64,000 bases of DNA from Imhoffiella fuscus (GCF_042682685.1 NZ_JBHUHX010000007.1:62001-126000), one strand, 5' to 3'; shown: positions 26,672 through 36,185, counted from the first letter of the stretch. Notes: generated by a model from the sequence alone, not told the origin. Made by a program: numbers and translations.

Positions 26672-28123
26672 TCAGCGCTGCCAGAAGGTCGGGCTCAGCA
26701 GTACGAGCAGTGTGAATATTTCCAGGCGGCCGAGTAGCATGGCGAAACAGAGGATCCATTTCGCGGGGTCATAGAGGTCGGCGTAATGGGCGCCGACCTG
26801 GGACAGACCTGGCCCCAGGTTGTTGATGCAGGCCGCAACGGCGGAGAAGGCCGTGAGCAGGTCCAGTCCGGTTGCCGCCAGCATCAGATACATGAGGATG
26901 AAGCAGGCCACGTAGAGGGAGAAAAATCCCCAGACGGCATCCACGACGCGATGGTCGATGCTCTTACCGCCGATCCGCACCGGCAGCTGGGCGTTGGGGT
27001 GGATGAGCCGGTCGATTTCGCGCATCCCCTGTTTGATGAGGAGCAGGAAGCGGATCACCTTGATCCCGCCGCCGGTCGATCCGGCACAGCCGCCGATGAA
27101 GCTGGCGAACAGCAGCAGGATTTCCAGGAAGGGGGGCCAGAAATAGAACTCGGCGGTCGTGAAACCGGTGGTGGTGCCGATCGACACGGCCTGGAAGAGC
27201 CCCTTGGTCAGTGCATCGTCCCAGGTGACATAGGTATCCGTGTAATAGAGTGCCAGTGTCACGACCAGGGTGACAGTCCCCATGATCAGCAGATAGAAGC
27301 GAAACTCGCTGTCCTGGAAATAGAGACCGAGATCCTGGCGCCGCACCACCGCGAAGTGGAGCGTGAAGTTCATGCCCGCGAGCAGCATGAAGAAGACCGC
27401 GATCATCTCGATCAGGGGGCTGTTGAAATACCCCATGCTCAAGTCGTGGGTCGAGAAGCCGCCGATGGCGACGGTTGAGAAGGCATGCCCGATGGCGTCG
27501 AACAGCGTCATCCCTGCGCCCCAGTAGGCGAGGGCGCACGCGACCGTCATCCAGAGATAGATGTACCAAAGCGCCTTCGCCGTCTCCGTGATGCGCGGGG
27601 TGAGCTTGGAGTCCTTCATGGGGCCAGGCATCTCGGCCCGATAGAGCTGCATGCCGCCGATACCGAGCATGGGCAGGACGGCGACGGCCAGCACGATGAT
27701 GCCCATGCCGCCCAGCCACTGAAGTTGCTGGCGGTAGAAGAGGATCGACTTGGGTAGATCGTCGAGTCCGAGAATCACGGTCGCCCCGGTCGTCGTGAGT
27801 CCGGACAGCGACTCGAAGACGGCATCGGTCGCCGAGATCGCAGGGTGCGGCGCGAGCAGGAAGGGCAGCGCCCCGGCCAGACCCAGGCTGGTCCAGAAGA
27901 GCACCACTACCAGAAAGCCGTCGCGCAATCGCAGCACATGCCGCGATCGGCGAACTGGGAAGAAGATCGCGAGCCCGGCGCAGAGAATGATGGCGAAGGC
28001 GATCAGAAAGGGCACGGGAGAGCCCTCCTGGTAGATGAACGCGACCACGACGGGCGGGAGCATTGTGAAACTGAAGACCGTCAGCAACAGCCCCAGGACC
28101 TTCCGAACGACGGTGAACTTCAT
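26672..28123 (-). CDS. trkH: Trk-type potassium transporter membrane subunit
   Basis: 483 residues, about ten membrane helices with four pore loops carrying selectivity-filter-like sequences (SLSGLTTTGATVI, AFSTVAIGGFSTHD, GTTTGFTTAEFY, AACINNLGPGL). The segment GGCAGSTGGGIKVIR is characteristic of TrkH. It conducts K+ under control of the cytosolic NAD(H)/ATP-binding TrkA ring. trkA lies 31 bases upstream in the same direction, so the two are expected to be co-transcribed. Confidence 0.96.
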   Translation of the reverse strand: MKFTVVRKVLGLLLTVFSFTMLPPVVVAFIYQEGSPVPFLIAFAIILCAGLAIFFPVRRSRHVLRLRDGFLVVVLFWTSLGLAGALPFLLAPHPAISATDAVFESLSGLTTTGATVILGLDDLPKSILFYRQQLQWLGGMGIIVLAVAVLPMLGIGGMQLYRAEMPGPMKDSKLTPRITETAKALWYIYLWMTVACALAYWGAGMTLFDAIGHAFSTVAIGGFSTHDLSMGYFNSPLIEMIAVFFMLLAGMNFTLHFAVVRRQDLGLYFQDSEFRFYLLIMGTVTLVVTLALYYTDTYVTWDDALTKGLFQAVSIGTTTGFTTAEFYFWPPFLEILLLFASFIGGCAGSTGGGIKVIRFLLLIKQGMREIDRLIHPNAQLPVRIGGKSIDHRVVDAVWGFFSLYVACFILMYLMLAATGLDLLTAFSAVAACINNLGPGLSQVGAHYADLYDPAKWILCFAMLLGRLEIFTLLVLLSPTFWQR

Positions 28124-28154
28124 GGATCCGGATCGCGAATATCGGTGGGTCGGG

Positions 28155-29528
28155 TCAGAGGAAGGTCACGCCGACCTGGAATAGGCGCTCGACCTCGGAG
28201 ATGCGTTTTTTGTCCTGAAGGAAGAGGATGACATGATCCTCTGACTCGATGATGGTGTCCTTGTGCGCGATGAGCACCGCATCCCCGCGCACCAGCGCCC
28301 CGATGGAGGCCCCTTTGGGAAGCTTTAGGTCGCCGACGGCGCGTCCGACCACCTTGCTCGACATCTTGTCGCCGTGGGCGATGGCCTCGATCGCCTCGGC
28401 CGCGCCGCGCCGCAGCGAATGGACCATGACCACGTCGCCGCGCCGCACGTGCTTGAGCAGGCTGCCGATGGTCGCCTGCTGGGGCGAGATGGCGATGTCG
28501 ATGGTGCCAGACTGAACCAGGTCGACGTAGGAGGCGCGATTGATCAGCGCCATCACCTTGCGTGCGCCGAGCCGCTTGGCCAGCATGGCTGAGAGGATGT
28601 TGGCCTCGTCGTCGTTGGTGACGGCGCAGAAGACGTCGGTGCTCTCGATGTTTTCCTCCAGGAGCAGGTCCTGATCGGCCGCGTCGCCATGCAGCACGAT
28701 GGTCTTCTCCAGCGTCTCGGCGATGCGTTTGCAGTGCCCCAGCTTGCGCTCGATGATCTTGACCCGGAAGCTCTGTTCCAGTGCCTTGGCCAGCCGGGTG
28801 CCGATGTTGCCGCCTCCAGCGATGATGAGTCGCTTGTAGGATTCGTCGAGTCGTCGAAGCTCCCCCATGACGGCGCGGATATGCACCGGCGCGGCGAGGA
28901 AGAAGACCTCGTCGTCCACCTCGATGACGGTATCGCCCTCGGGCTGGATGGCGCGGTCCTGGCGGTAGATGGCGGCCACCCGCGCTTCGACCTGTGGCAT
29001 GCGTTCCTGCAGCGTGCGCAACTCCTGACCGACCAAGGGGCCACCGTAATAGGCCTTGACCGCCACCAGTCGGATGCGTCCGCCGGCGAAGTCCAGTACC
29101 TGAAGCGTTCCGGGATTCTCGATCAGTCGGATGATGTAATCGGTGACCAGCGCCTCCGGGCTGATGGCGACATCGATCGGCAGTGCGTCGGAGCTGAACA
29201 GCTTGGGTTGTTCCAAAAAGCTCGGCGCGCGTACCCGGGCGATCTTGGTCGGCGTGTGGAAGAGCGTGTAGGCGACCTGGCAGGCCACCATGTTGGTCTC
29301 ATCGCTGTTGGTCACGGCGATGATCATGTCCGCGTCCTCTGCCCCCGCGCGCAGCAATACGTCCGGATGGGCGCCGTGGCCCATCACGGTGCGCAGGTCG
29401 AATCGATCCTGCAGCTCGCGCAACAGATCGGGGTTGTGGTCGACGACCGTGATGTCGTTGGCCTCGCTGACCAGATTGGCGGCCACCGAGGTGCCGACCT
29501 GGCCGGCTCCGAGAATGATGATTTTCAT
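28155..29528 (-). CDS. trkA: Trk system potassium uptake regulator TrkA
   Basis: 457 residues with two tandem RCK modules. RCK-N: MKIIILGAGQVGTSVAANL (Rossmann GxGxxG) and IIAGGGNIGTRLAKALE in the second half. RCK-C domains follow each. It is a cytosolic gating ring for TrkH. In pseudomonads trkA follows rsmB directly; here ntrX/ntrY and a DUF4390 gene are inserted between them. A heptad-repeat element (29539-29683) separates trkA from ntrX. Confidence 0.96.
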   Translation of the reverse strand: MKIIILGAGQVGTSVAANLVSEANDITVVDHNPDLLRELQDRFDLRTVMGHGAHPDVLLRAGAEDADMIIAVTNSDETNMVACQVAYTLFHTPTKIARVRAPSFLEQPKLFSSDALPIDVAISPEALVTDYIIRLIENPGTLQVLDFAGGRIRLVAVKAYYGGPLVGQELRTLQERMPQVEARVAAIYRQDRAIQPEGDTVIEVDDEVFFLAAPVHIRAVMGELRRLDESYKRLIIAGGGNIGTRLAKALEQSFRVKIIERKLGHCKRIAETLEKTIVLHGDAADQDLLLEENIESTDVFCAVTNDDEANILSAMLAKRLGARKVMALINRASYVDLVQSGTIDIAISPQQATIGSLLKHVRRGDVVMVHSLRRGAAEAIEAIAHGDKMSSKVVGRAVGDLKLPKGASIGALVRGDAVLIAHKDTIIESEDHVILFLQDKKRISEVERLFQVGVTFL

Positions 29529-29538
29529 GCGGGCCTCC

Positions 29539-29683
29539 AGCTTCCAGCTTCCAGCTTCCAGCTAGAAGAGGGGCGCCCAAGGCGCTCCAGGGGCGATGGC
29601 CATGGAGCTTGCATAAGGCGATGGTCGGCTGCCGAGCGTGCCGATTGCTCCGCTGGAAGCTGGCTGCTGGAAGCTGGAAGCTG
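29539..29683. repeat. GCTGGNN heptad inverted array (copy 2)
   Basis: Left arm: three perfect AGCTTCC heptads plus AGCT (29539-29563). Right arm: GCTGGAA, GCTGGCT, GCTGGAA, GCTGGAA plus GCTG (29652-29683). The arms are complementary in register and flank an 88-base unique core. It lies between trkA and ntrX, and the right arm ends 5 bases before the ntrX stop codon. Other copies are at 17790 and 62446. Confidence 0.85.
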
Positions 29684-29688
29684 ATCCC

Positions 29689-31056
29689 TCATCGTCGTTC
29701 TTTGATCTCGATGCCGAGCGAGCGCAGCTTGCGGTAGAGATGGGTGCGCTCCATCCCCGCCTCCTTGGCCATCTTGCTGACGTTGCCGGCGTGCTTTTCG
29801 AGCTGATAGTCGAGATAGGCCTTCTCGAACTGTTCGCGCGCCTGGCGCAGCGGCTGGTCGAAGGAGACGAGCCCCTCCAGTGCCTGAGCCTGGACCGGTG
29901 GTGGCGCGCCCAGGGCGCTCTCGACCTCTTTCTGGCTGATCTCGTCGCCGGCACCCAGGATGAGGACGCGCTGGACCAGGTTCTTCAGCTCGCGGACGTT
30001 GCCTGGCCAGGGGTAGTTGCGCAGGAAATTCTGGGCGCCGACGCTGAAGCGGCGATAGGGCAGCTTCTCGTGGGTGGCAAAATAGTCGAGATAGAAATTC
30101 AGCAGATCGGGAACGTCCTCGGCATGCTCCTGAAGCGACGGGATGTTCAGCGGGACCACGTTGAGGTGGTAGAAGAGATCCTCGCGAAAGCGTCCGGCCC
30201 GGACCTCGTCCTCTAGATTGCGTTGGGTCACCGCGACGATGCGCACGTCGATGCGGACCGGCTCGTTGCCGCTCACCCGGAGGAAGGATCCGCTGTCGAG
30301 CGCGCCCAGGAGCTTGGATTGCGCCTCCCACTCCATGTCGGCGACTTCGTCGAGCAGCAGCGTGCCGCCCGCCGCCTTTTCGAGACTGCCGTAATGGGTG
30401 TGTTCGCCGTCCTCGGTGCCGAAGAGCTCGCGGGAGGCATTGCCGCCGGCCAGCGAGGAGACGCTGAGATCGACGAAGGGCCGCTCGCGCCGGGCGCTCT
30501 GCGAGTGCAGATAACGGGCGAAGGTTTCGCGACCGCTGCCCGATTCGCCGGTGATCAGCACCCAGGTGTCGTGCTGGGCGATGCGCTTGACCTGCTCGCG
30601 CAGGCGCTGCATGACGGCGCTGCGCCCGACCGGTTCGTGAACCTGCGGGGCGCGGCGCTTGAGTCCGATGTTCTCCTGCTGGAGCTTGTCCGCTTCGAGC
30701 GCGCGCTCGACGGTCAGCAGGAGCTTGGCCATCGAAAGGGGCTTTTCGAGGAAGTCGTAGGCGCCCAGGCGGGTCGCCTCCACGGCCGTCTCGACCGTGC
30801 CATGGCCGGACATCATGATGACGGGACAGGGGAGATCGTCCTCTTCCGACCATTCCTTGAGCAGTGTGATGCCATCGATGTCGGGCATCCAGATATCCAG
30901 CAGGATCAGATCTGGACGTCGGTCGCGCAGGGCGTGACGCGCGGCCTCGCCGTTCTCGGCGATGGCGACGGTGTAGCCTTCGTCTTCGAGGATGTCTTTG
31001 ACCAGGCCGCGAATGTCGGGTTCGTCGTCGACGACCAGTATATGGGTTGCGCTCAT
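29689..31056 (-). CDS. ntrX: NtrX-type response regulator with degenerate sigma-54 ATPase domain
   Basis: 455 residues. Receiver domain 5-120 has D54 in LLDIWMPD and K in FLEKP. A AAA+ domain (about 140-375) and a Fis-type helix-turn-helix (about 415-452, GNVSKMAKEAGMERTHLYRKLRSLGI) follow. Two key motifs of sigma-54 activators are altered: Walker A reads GESGSGRE (170-177) with Arg instead of Lys, and the GAFTGA loop is missing (LFGTEDGEHTHYGSLEKAAG, 211-230). Walker B (LLLDEVAD) is intact. It probably regulates sigma-70 promoters or acts as a repressor rather than opening sigma-54 promoters. It overlaps ntrY by 4 bases. Confidence 0.92.
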   Translation of the reverse strand: MSATHILVVDDEPDIRGLVKDILEDEGYTVAIAENGEAARHALRDRRPDLILLDIWMPDIDGITLLKEWSEEDDLPCPVIMMSGHGTVETAVEATRLGAYDFLEKPLSMAKLLLTVERALEADKLQQENIGLKRRAPQVHEPVGRSAVMQRLREQVKRIAQHDTWVLITGESGSGRETFARYLHSQSARRERPFVDLSVSSLAGGNASRELFGTEDGEHTHYGSLEKAAGGTLLLDEVADMEWEAQSKLLGALDSGSFLRVSGNEPVRIDVRIVAVTQRNLEDEVRAGRFREDLFYHLNVVPLNIPSLQEHAEDVPDLLNFYLDYFATHEKLPYRRFSVGAQNFLRNYPWPGNVRELKNLVQRVLILGAGDEISQKEVESALGAPPPVQAQALEGLVSFDQPLRQAREQFEKAYLDYQLEKHAGNVSKMAKEAGMERTHLYRKLRSLGIEIKERR

Positions 31057-33254
31057 GAGTCTGTGTGTTGCTCCTGACCTTGGGTCGCCGGCGAGGCGGC
31101 TTGCCAGACCGGCAGCTTAACCCTGATGAGGGCGCCTTCACCGGTGTTTTCGACCGTGATCATACCGCCGTGCTCCTCAATAATCTTCTTGACGATCGCC
31201 AGACCGAGCCCGGTGCCCTTGGCCTTGGTGGTCACATAGGGCTCGAATAGACGATCCATGAGCTGAAAATCGAACCCCGGTCCATTGTCGGCGACCACGA
31301 ATTGGATGAAGGGTCCTTCCTCCCGTTCTAGGCGTTGCGTGGAGACCTGGATGCGTGCGGCCTCATGCCCGTCCAACGCCTCCTGGGCGTTCTTGATCAG
31401 GTTGTGGATGACTTGACGTAGGCGCAACGGATCGCCCCGCACCAAGAGCCCCGGTGTGCCGAGTTGGATATCGAGCGAGGTCGTGCCGGCGCTGCGATAG
31501 AGATCCAAAACCTCCTGCGCCAGCGTGTCGAAGACGAGCGGTGTCTGCTGAATCTGCGGCGTCCTGGCATAGTCGGAGAAGTCGTTCACCATGGCCTTCA
31601 TGGCCTCGACCTGCTGGATGATGGTGCGCGTGGAGCGGTCGATGAAGTCGGCGCTCGCCTCCTCTGCCTTGGGTAGCAGTTTATGGCGCAGGCGTTCGGC
31701 CGAGAGCTGGATCGGGGTGAGCGGATTCTTGATCTCGTGCGCCAGACGTCGCGCGACCTCGCCCCAGGCGGCGTTGCGCTGGGCGGTGATGAGCGAGGTG
31801 ATGTCGTCGAAGACCACCACGTGACCGCGATGCTTGGAGTCCGAGAGCGGCAAGGGACTGCCTCGACACATGAGGGTTTGATTGCCCTCGGCGCGTTGCA
31901 GCGTCACCTCGGCCCGCCAGGCCTGGCCGGCAGCGAGGTGCTTGCGCACCGTCTCGGTCCAGGGTGTTATCCAGGGTTGGCCGCGCTCGATCCGCTCCAG
32001 CGTGGGGCCGGCGTCCTCGGCGAACTCCAGTGCCAGGATGCTGCGCGCGGCCGGGTTGGCGGTGCGCATGCGCTGGTTGTCGTCGAAGGCGACCACGCCG
32101 GAGGACAGTCGCCCGAGGACGGTCTCCAGATAGTTGCGCTGGGTCTCGACCGCCTGTTTGCTGCGCGCGGCGGCGTCGCGTGCCTGGCTGATGCGGCGAG
32201 ACATGGCGTTGAAGGAGGCGACCAGGAAGGTGAGCTCGTCGTCGTGGCTCGGCAGCGGGATTTGCTGCTCGTATTCGCCTTCGGCGATCGAGCGCGTGCC
32301 TCGGGCGATATCGGCGATGGGCGCGACCAGCCTGCGCGCGGTGTGGAAGGCCGCGATCAGTGCCGCCATGAGTCCGAACAGAAGCACCAGCGAGAGGGTC
32401 AGCGAGAAGCTGAACTTGAGCGACTGGCGCAGATAGGCGAGTTCGGTGTAGCGGTTGTAGGCGTCTTCGAGTCGGGTCGAGAGTTCGCTGATGCGCGCCG
32501 AGGTCGGGAAGATCGCCTGCATCTGCATCGGGCGTCCGCGCGGGTCCTGCACCAGGACGCGCACCACCAGGTCGTCGCCGGAGCCGCTTTCGAGACCAAC
32601 GTAGTTGGTCCCTGCGCGCACGCTCTGCTGGATCTCGCGCTCGGCATGATTGGGGACCAATTGGGTGGGATCCTCGTTGGAGGTTCCCAGTACCATCCCG
32701 CCCTGGCCGTAGACGGTCAGCTCGATTGCGCCGGCCTGACGGCGCAGATTGTTGAGGCTGAGCGCGATCGCGGTCGAGGAGCGATCCTCGATGCTGTCCA
32801 GGAGCTGCTCGGTGTACTTGGTCAGGACCCGTTGATTGAGATCCAGCGACGCCTGATTGAGCACCAGGGCGTCCTGCATCGCCCGGCCGATGGCGACGTC
32901 GAACCAGCTGTCGATCCCGCGCAGCAGGAAACCGAGCGAAAAGTAGTAGACCACGCCCACCGGCAGCAGCGAGATGAGCGCGAAGAGCACGACGATACGC
33001 GCGGTCAGACGCGATCCGGCCGCCTGGCGTCGGTAGCGCCGAACCAGCTTCACCACGTTGACGATCACCAGCACCACGAGCACGGCCAGTCCGACAAGGA
33101 CCAGCGCGAGCAGTGGGACGAAGGCGCGGCTCAGGGTCTCGGAGTTCTGTACGGCGTCCCGCATCAGGACCAGGACGACGAACAGACCCACGATCAGGAG
33201 GGCGACCGGCAGGGTGCCGAGTCCGCGCCTCCAGTTCAGTGTGTTATCGGCCAT
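31053..33254 (-). CDS. ntrY: NtrY-type sensor histidine kinase
   Basis: 733 residues from ATG 33254 with GGTGG 6 bases upstream; a GTG at 33263 would add three residues. N-terminal membrane region of about three helices (18-110), a periplasmic or extracytoplasmic loop, a further helix (about 280-305), HAMP (about 305-360), PAS (about 370-480), HisKA with H-box LAHEIKNPLTPIQLSAERL, and HATPase_c (N box HNLIKNAQEAL, G1 DNGPGF, G2 GTGLGLAIVKKI). NtrY pairs with NtrX; roles in other bacteria include nitrogen, redox and envelope control. The gene overlaps both ntrX and the DUF4390 gene, so the set is one transcription unit with rsmB. Confidence 0.93.
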   Translation of the reverse strand: MADNTLNWRRGLGTLPVALLIVGLFVVLVLMRDAVQNSETLSRAFVPLLALVLVGLAVLVVLVIVNVVKLVRRYRRQAAGSRLTARIVVLFALISLLPVGVVYYFSLGFLLRGIDSWFDVAIGRAMQDALVLNQASLDLNQRVLTKYTEQLLDSIEDRSSTAIALSLNNLRRQAGAIELTVYGQGGMVLGTSNEDPTQLVPNHAEREIQQSVRAGTNYVGLESGSGDDLVVRVLVQDPRGRPMQMQAIFPTSARISELSTRLEDAYNRYTELAYLRQSLKFSFSLTLSLVLLFGLMAALIAAFHTARRLVAPIADIARGTRSIAEGEYEQQIPLPSHDDELTFLVASFNAMSRRISQARDAAARSKQAVETQRNYLETVLGRLSSGVVAFDDNQRMRTANPAARSILALEFAEDAGPTLERIERGQPWITPWTETVRKHLAAGQAWRAEVTLQRAEGNQTLMCRGSPLPLSDSKHRGHVVVFDDITSLITAQRNAAWGEVARRLAHEIKNPLTPIQLSAERLRHKLLPKAEEASADFIDRSTRTIIQQVEAMKAMVNDFSDYARTPQIQQTPLVFDTLAQEVLDLYRSAGTTSLDIQLGTPGLLVRGDPLRLRQVIHNLIKNAQEALDGHEAARIQVSTQRLEREEGPFIQFVVADNGPGFDFQLMDRLFEPYVTTKAKGTGLGLAIVKKIIEEHGGMITVENTGEGALIRVKLPVWQAASPATQGQEQHTDS

Positions 33255-33820
33255 TTGGTCCACCCGCTGGCGAGTTTCCAGGATGGCATCAGATAGGCGA
33301 GGGGGCGCAGGGGCAGGGGCAGCTGTTCGATGTCGAGGAAGACCTTGATCTGGACCTCGTAGTCCTCGTTCGGGTCGAGAGCCTTCTGGTCGACGAGTTG
33401 CAGATCGGTCAACTCGCCGAGCGCCCGAATCGCCGCCTCGCGGGTGACGAAGCTGCGGCCGGTCGAGCCGGGAAGGCGGTACACCTCGTAGTTCTCCGAG
33501 AGCGGTTTGTAGCGGATGGCGTTGCGGATCTGCAGGTCGAGCAGGCTATCCTCCCACATCCATGCCTCGGTGCGGCGGACCTGGATATGGGTCACGATGG
33601 TCAGCGGCACACCGTTGTCGAGCGCCTCCAAGGCATTGTCGCTGAGGTCGAAATCGACTTGGGCGCTCAGGCGATAGAGACCATCGACGAGCCGGATCTG
33701 CGCCTGCCGCACCTCGAAGTCGTCCTTGGCGAAGATCGGCGAGGCGAGCGCGACCGCGAGGCAGAGCGCGATTCCGAGCTGGAGAGAGGTTCTGAGTCCG
33801 ATCGGATGCGGAGACCTCAT
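33236..33820 (-). CDS. DUF4390 domain protein, exported
   Basis: 194 residues from ATG 33820 (MRSPHPIGLRTSLQLGIALC). A signal peptide (about 10-31, ending SPIFA) precedes a beta-rich domain (KDDFEVRQAQIRLVDGLYRLSAQVDF ...). The function is unknown. DUF4390 genes commonly sit between rsmB and ntrY in gammaproteobacteria, as here, which suggests an envelope component linked to NtrYX sensing. The ATG overlaps the rsmB stop by 4 bases and its end overlaps ntrY by 19. The same frame is open further upstream inside rsmB, but that part is not coding. Confidence 0.88.
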   Translation of the reverse strand: MRSPHPIGLRTSLQLGIALCLAVALASPIFAKDDFEVRQAQIRLVDGLYRLSAQVDFDLSDNALEALDNGVPLTIVTHIQVRRTEAWMWEDSLLDLQIRNAIRYKPLSENYEVYRLPGSTGRSFVTREAAIRALGELTDLQLVDQKALDPNEDYEVQIKVFLDIEQLPLPLRPLAYLMPSWKLASGWTKWPITH

Positions 33821-35184
33821 GCGGCGTCCTTCTCGATCAGTGCGTAATAGAAACCGTCGTTTCCGCCCATTGTCGGCAGAAGCTGACGGCCATGTTGCAG
33901 CGCACGTCCGCTCGGCGTTTCCAGTGCGATTTCGCGCGCCTCGGGTCGGCGCGACAGAAAGGCGGCGACCTGAGACTGATTTTCCTCCGGCAGCAGCGAG
34001 CAGGTGGCGTAGAGCAGGCGTCCTCCCGGCGCGAGGAGCGGCCAGATGGCGTCGAGAATGCGTCGCTGGGTCTCGCGGAGCGTTTCGATGTCGCTCTCGC
34101 GTCTGAGCCATTTGATGTCGGGGTGGCGGCGGATGACGCCGGTGGCAGAGCAGGGGACGTCGAGCAGGATGCGGTCGTAACGGCGCTCGGTCCAGTCTCC
34201 GGACGGAGCGCTGGCGTCGCCGACCGCGACCTCGGCGCTCAATCCCAATCGGCTCAAGAGGGTTTGGACCGAGGCGAGACGCGCCGGATCCTGATCGATC
34301 GCGGTCAGCTCCACCTGGTTGTCCACGCGTTCGAGGATCGCGGCGGTCTTGCCGCCTGGTGCGGCGCAGGCATCCAACACCCGGTGTCCGGGCTGGGCGT
34401 CGAGCAGCTGGGCGGCGAGTTGTGCACCGGCGTCCTGGACCGAGACCCAGCCACGGTCGAACTCGGGTAGCTCGCGCGTCGGTCGCGGTCGGTTCAGCAT
34501 CAGACCGGCCTCGCAGCCCGGTATGGGCGACGAGCCGATGTCTGACGCAGCCAGGCGTTCGGCGTATTGCTGCGGGTCGAGGTGCATGCGATTGACGCGC
34601 AGGCTCATGGGGGCCCGGTCGTTGCTGGCCTCGACGATCCGCTGCCAATCGTCCGGCCAGGCCGTGCGCAGACGATTGAGCAGCCAGGCTGGGAAGAGCC
34701 ATCGCAGATCCGGATCGCGGTCGACGGATGCCTCCAATGCCTCGCGTTCGCGTTGGAAGCGTCGCAGCAGTGCGTTGACCAGCGGTGCCTTGTTGGCCTT
34801 TCCGAGCAATCTGGCGGCATCGACCGTGGCCGACACGGCCGCGTGCGGCGGTGTGCTCATGGCGCTCAGCTGATAGAGCCCGACCAGAATGAGCGCGTCG
34901 AGATCGCGGTCGCCGTGCTTGAGTGCGCGGTTCAGCAGACGCGCAGAGATGGCCTCCAGACGCGGCAGCAGACGCAGCGTGCCATAGCTCATCTCCTGTA
35001 TCAGGGCATGATCCGCGCTCGATTCGGTCGAGTGGGCGTTTGGGATGACCCGAGTCAGCGATTCGCCACGGTCGCGGACCCGATAGACGGCGCGTGCCGC
35101 TGTGGCGCGTGCCTGCGCACCCGCCGGAGTGGCCTTGGTTCTAGCGGATTCAACCAAAGCGAGCGCCATCCAGATTGCGTGCAT
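33817..35184 (-). CDS. rsmB: 16S rRNA (cytosine-967 C5)-methyltransferase
   Basis: 455 residues. An N-terminal NusB-like helical domain (about 20-160) is followed by a Rossmann methyltransferase. SAM motif: VLDACAAPGGKTAAILE. Catalytic motif IV: LDVPCSATGVIRRHPDIKWLR; motif VI: LLYATCSLLPEENQSQV, giving the two cysteines of this m5C family. ATG 35184 overlaps the end of fmt by 35 bases; ATG 35169 is an alternative. The fmt-rsmB pair is universal in this group. Confidence 0.96.
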   Translation of the reverse strand: MHAIWMALALVESARTKATPAGAQARATAARAVYRVRDRGESLTRVIPNAHSTESSADHALIQEMSYGTLRLLPRLEAISARLLNRALKHGDRDLDALILVGLYQLSAMSTPPHAAVSATVDAARLLGKANKAPLVNALLRRFQREREALEASVDRDPDLRWLFPAWLLNRLRTAWPDDWQRIVEASNDRAPMSLRVNRMHLDPQQYAERLAASDIGSSPIPGCEAGLMLNRPRPTRELPEFDRGWVSVQDAGAQLAAQLLDAQPGHRVLDACAAPGGKTAAILERVDNQVELTAIDQDPARLASVQTLLSRLGLSAEVAVGDASAPSGDWTERRYDRILLDVPCSATGVIRRHPDIKWLRRESDIETLRETQRRILDAIWPLLAPGGRLLYATCSLLPEENQSQVAAFLSRRPEAREIALETPSGRALQHGRQLLPTMGGNDGFYYALIEKDAA

Positions 35185-36088
35185 TCAGATAGTCCGCCGC
35201 GCGCATAGGTTTTTTTCCCGATGGCTGGAGGCGGGTGATGCGCAGGTGTCCCGCGCCGGTTGCAACCCGGATGCCGGTCTTGCCGGTTTCCAGCACGGTG
35301 CCGGGCGGTGCGCTGTTGGTGTCGGTTTCCGCCTCGGCGTCCCAGATGCGCAGCGTTTCGCCATCGAGCTGGGTCTGTGCGACCGGCCAGGGGTCGAAGG
35401 CACGGATCTGGCGCTCGATGGCCGTCGCGCTCAAGGACCAGTCGATCGCGGCCTCTTCCTTGCTCAGCTTGTGGGCGTAGGTGGCGGCCGTGTCGTCCTG
35501 CGGTTCGGGTTCGGTCGAGCCGTCGGCGATCCCGGGCAAGGCCGCGACCAGCGCCTCCGCGCCCAGAGTCGAGAGGCGATCATGCAGCGATCCGCCGGTC
35601 TCGCGCGGTGCGATCGGCGTTTCGACCCGATGGTAGACCGGACCCGTGTCGAGTCCGGCCTCCATGCGCATGATGCAGACGCCGGTGGTGGCGTCGCCGT
35701 CCAGGACCGCGCGTTGGATGGGTGCGGCGCCGCGCCAGCGCGGCAGGAGCGAGGCATGGACGTTGACGCAGCCGAGCCGGGGTGCGTCCAGCACATCCGT
35801 GGGCAGCAGCAGCCCATAGGCCACGACCACCATAAGATCGGCGCCGAGCGCTTGCAGCTGGGCGACCGCGTCCGGATCGCGCTTCAGGCTCAGTGGTTGG
35901 AACACCGGAATGGAGGCGCTGAGCGCCAACTCCTTGACCGGGCTCATCTGTAGTTTTCTGCCACGTCCGGCCGGGCGGTCCGGCTGGGTATAGACCGCGA
36001 CCACATCTAGATCGGCGGCGATCAACGCGGCGAGGCTCGGGACCGCGAATTCTGGCGTTCCCGCGAAGATGACCTTCAGCCGGTTCAT
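35150..36088 (-). CDS. fmt: Methionyl-tRNA formyltransferase
   Basis: 312 residues from ATG 36088 (MNRLKVIFAGTPEFAVPSL); the longer open frame upstream is not homologous. It formylates initiator Met-tRNA. Catalytic region: GCVNVHASLLPRWRGAAPIQRAVLDGD; the C-terminal OB-like tRNA-binding domain is present. def lies 97 bases upstream in the same direction. Peptide deformylase removes the formyl group that Fmt adds, so the pair forms a functional cycle. Confidence 0.97.
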   Translation of the reverse strand: MNRLKVIFAGTPEFAVPSLAALIAADLDVVAVYTQPDRPAGRGRKLQMSPVKELALSASIPVFQPLSLKRDPDAVAQLQALGADLMVVVAYGLLLPTDVLDAPRLGCVNVHASLLPRWRGAAPIQRAVLDGDATTGVCIMRMEAGLDTGPVYHRVETPIAPRETGGSLHDRLSTLGAEALVAALPGIADGSTEPEPQDDTAATYAHKLSKEEAAIDWSLSATAIERQIRAFDPWPVAQTQLDGETLRIWDAEAETDTNSAPPGTVLETGKTGIRVATGAGHLRITRLQPSGKKPMRAADYLNARNLDGARFG

Positions 36089-36185
36089 GGGCGATCCTTG
36101 CGTTGCAGTCGGTGGGACGGGCTCTGATCGAACGATGATCTGGCGCTTGGTGTCGTGGGGCGACGGGAGACGAGGATGCGATGCA

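Noticed and set aside
31683..33296. A 537-codon plus-strand open frame opposite ntrY
   Set aside because: Antisense shadow; the minus-strand kinase motifs are unambiguous.
33821..34702. Upstream extension of the DUF4390 frame through rsmB
   Set aside because: The extension is out of frame with rsmB and not homologous to anything; the signal peptide at ATG 33820 defines the true start.
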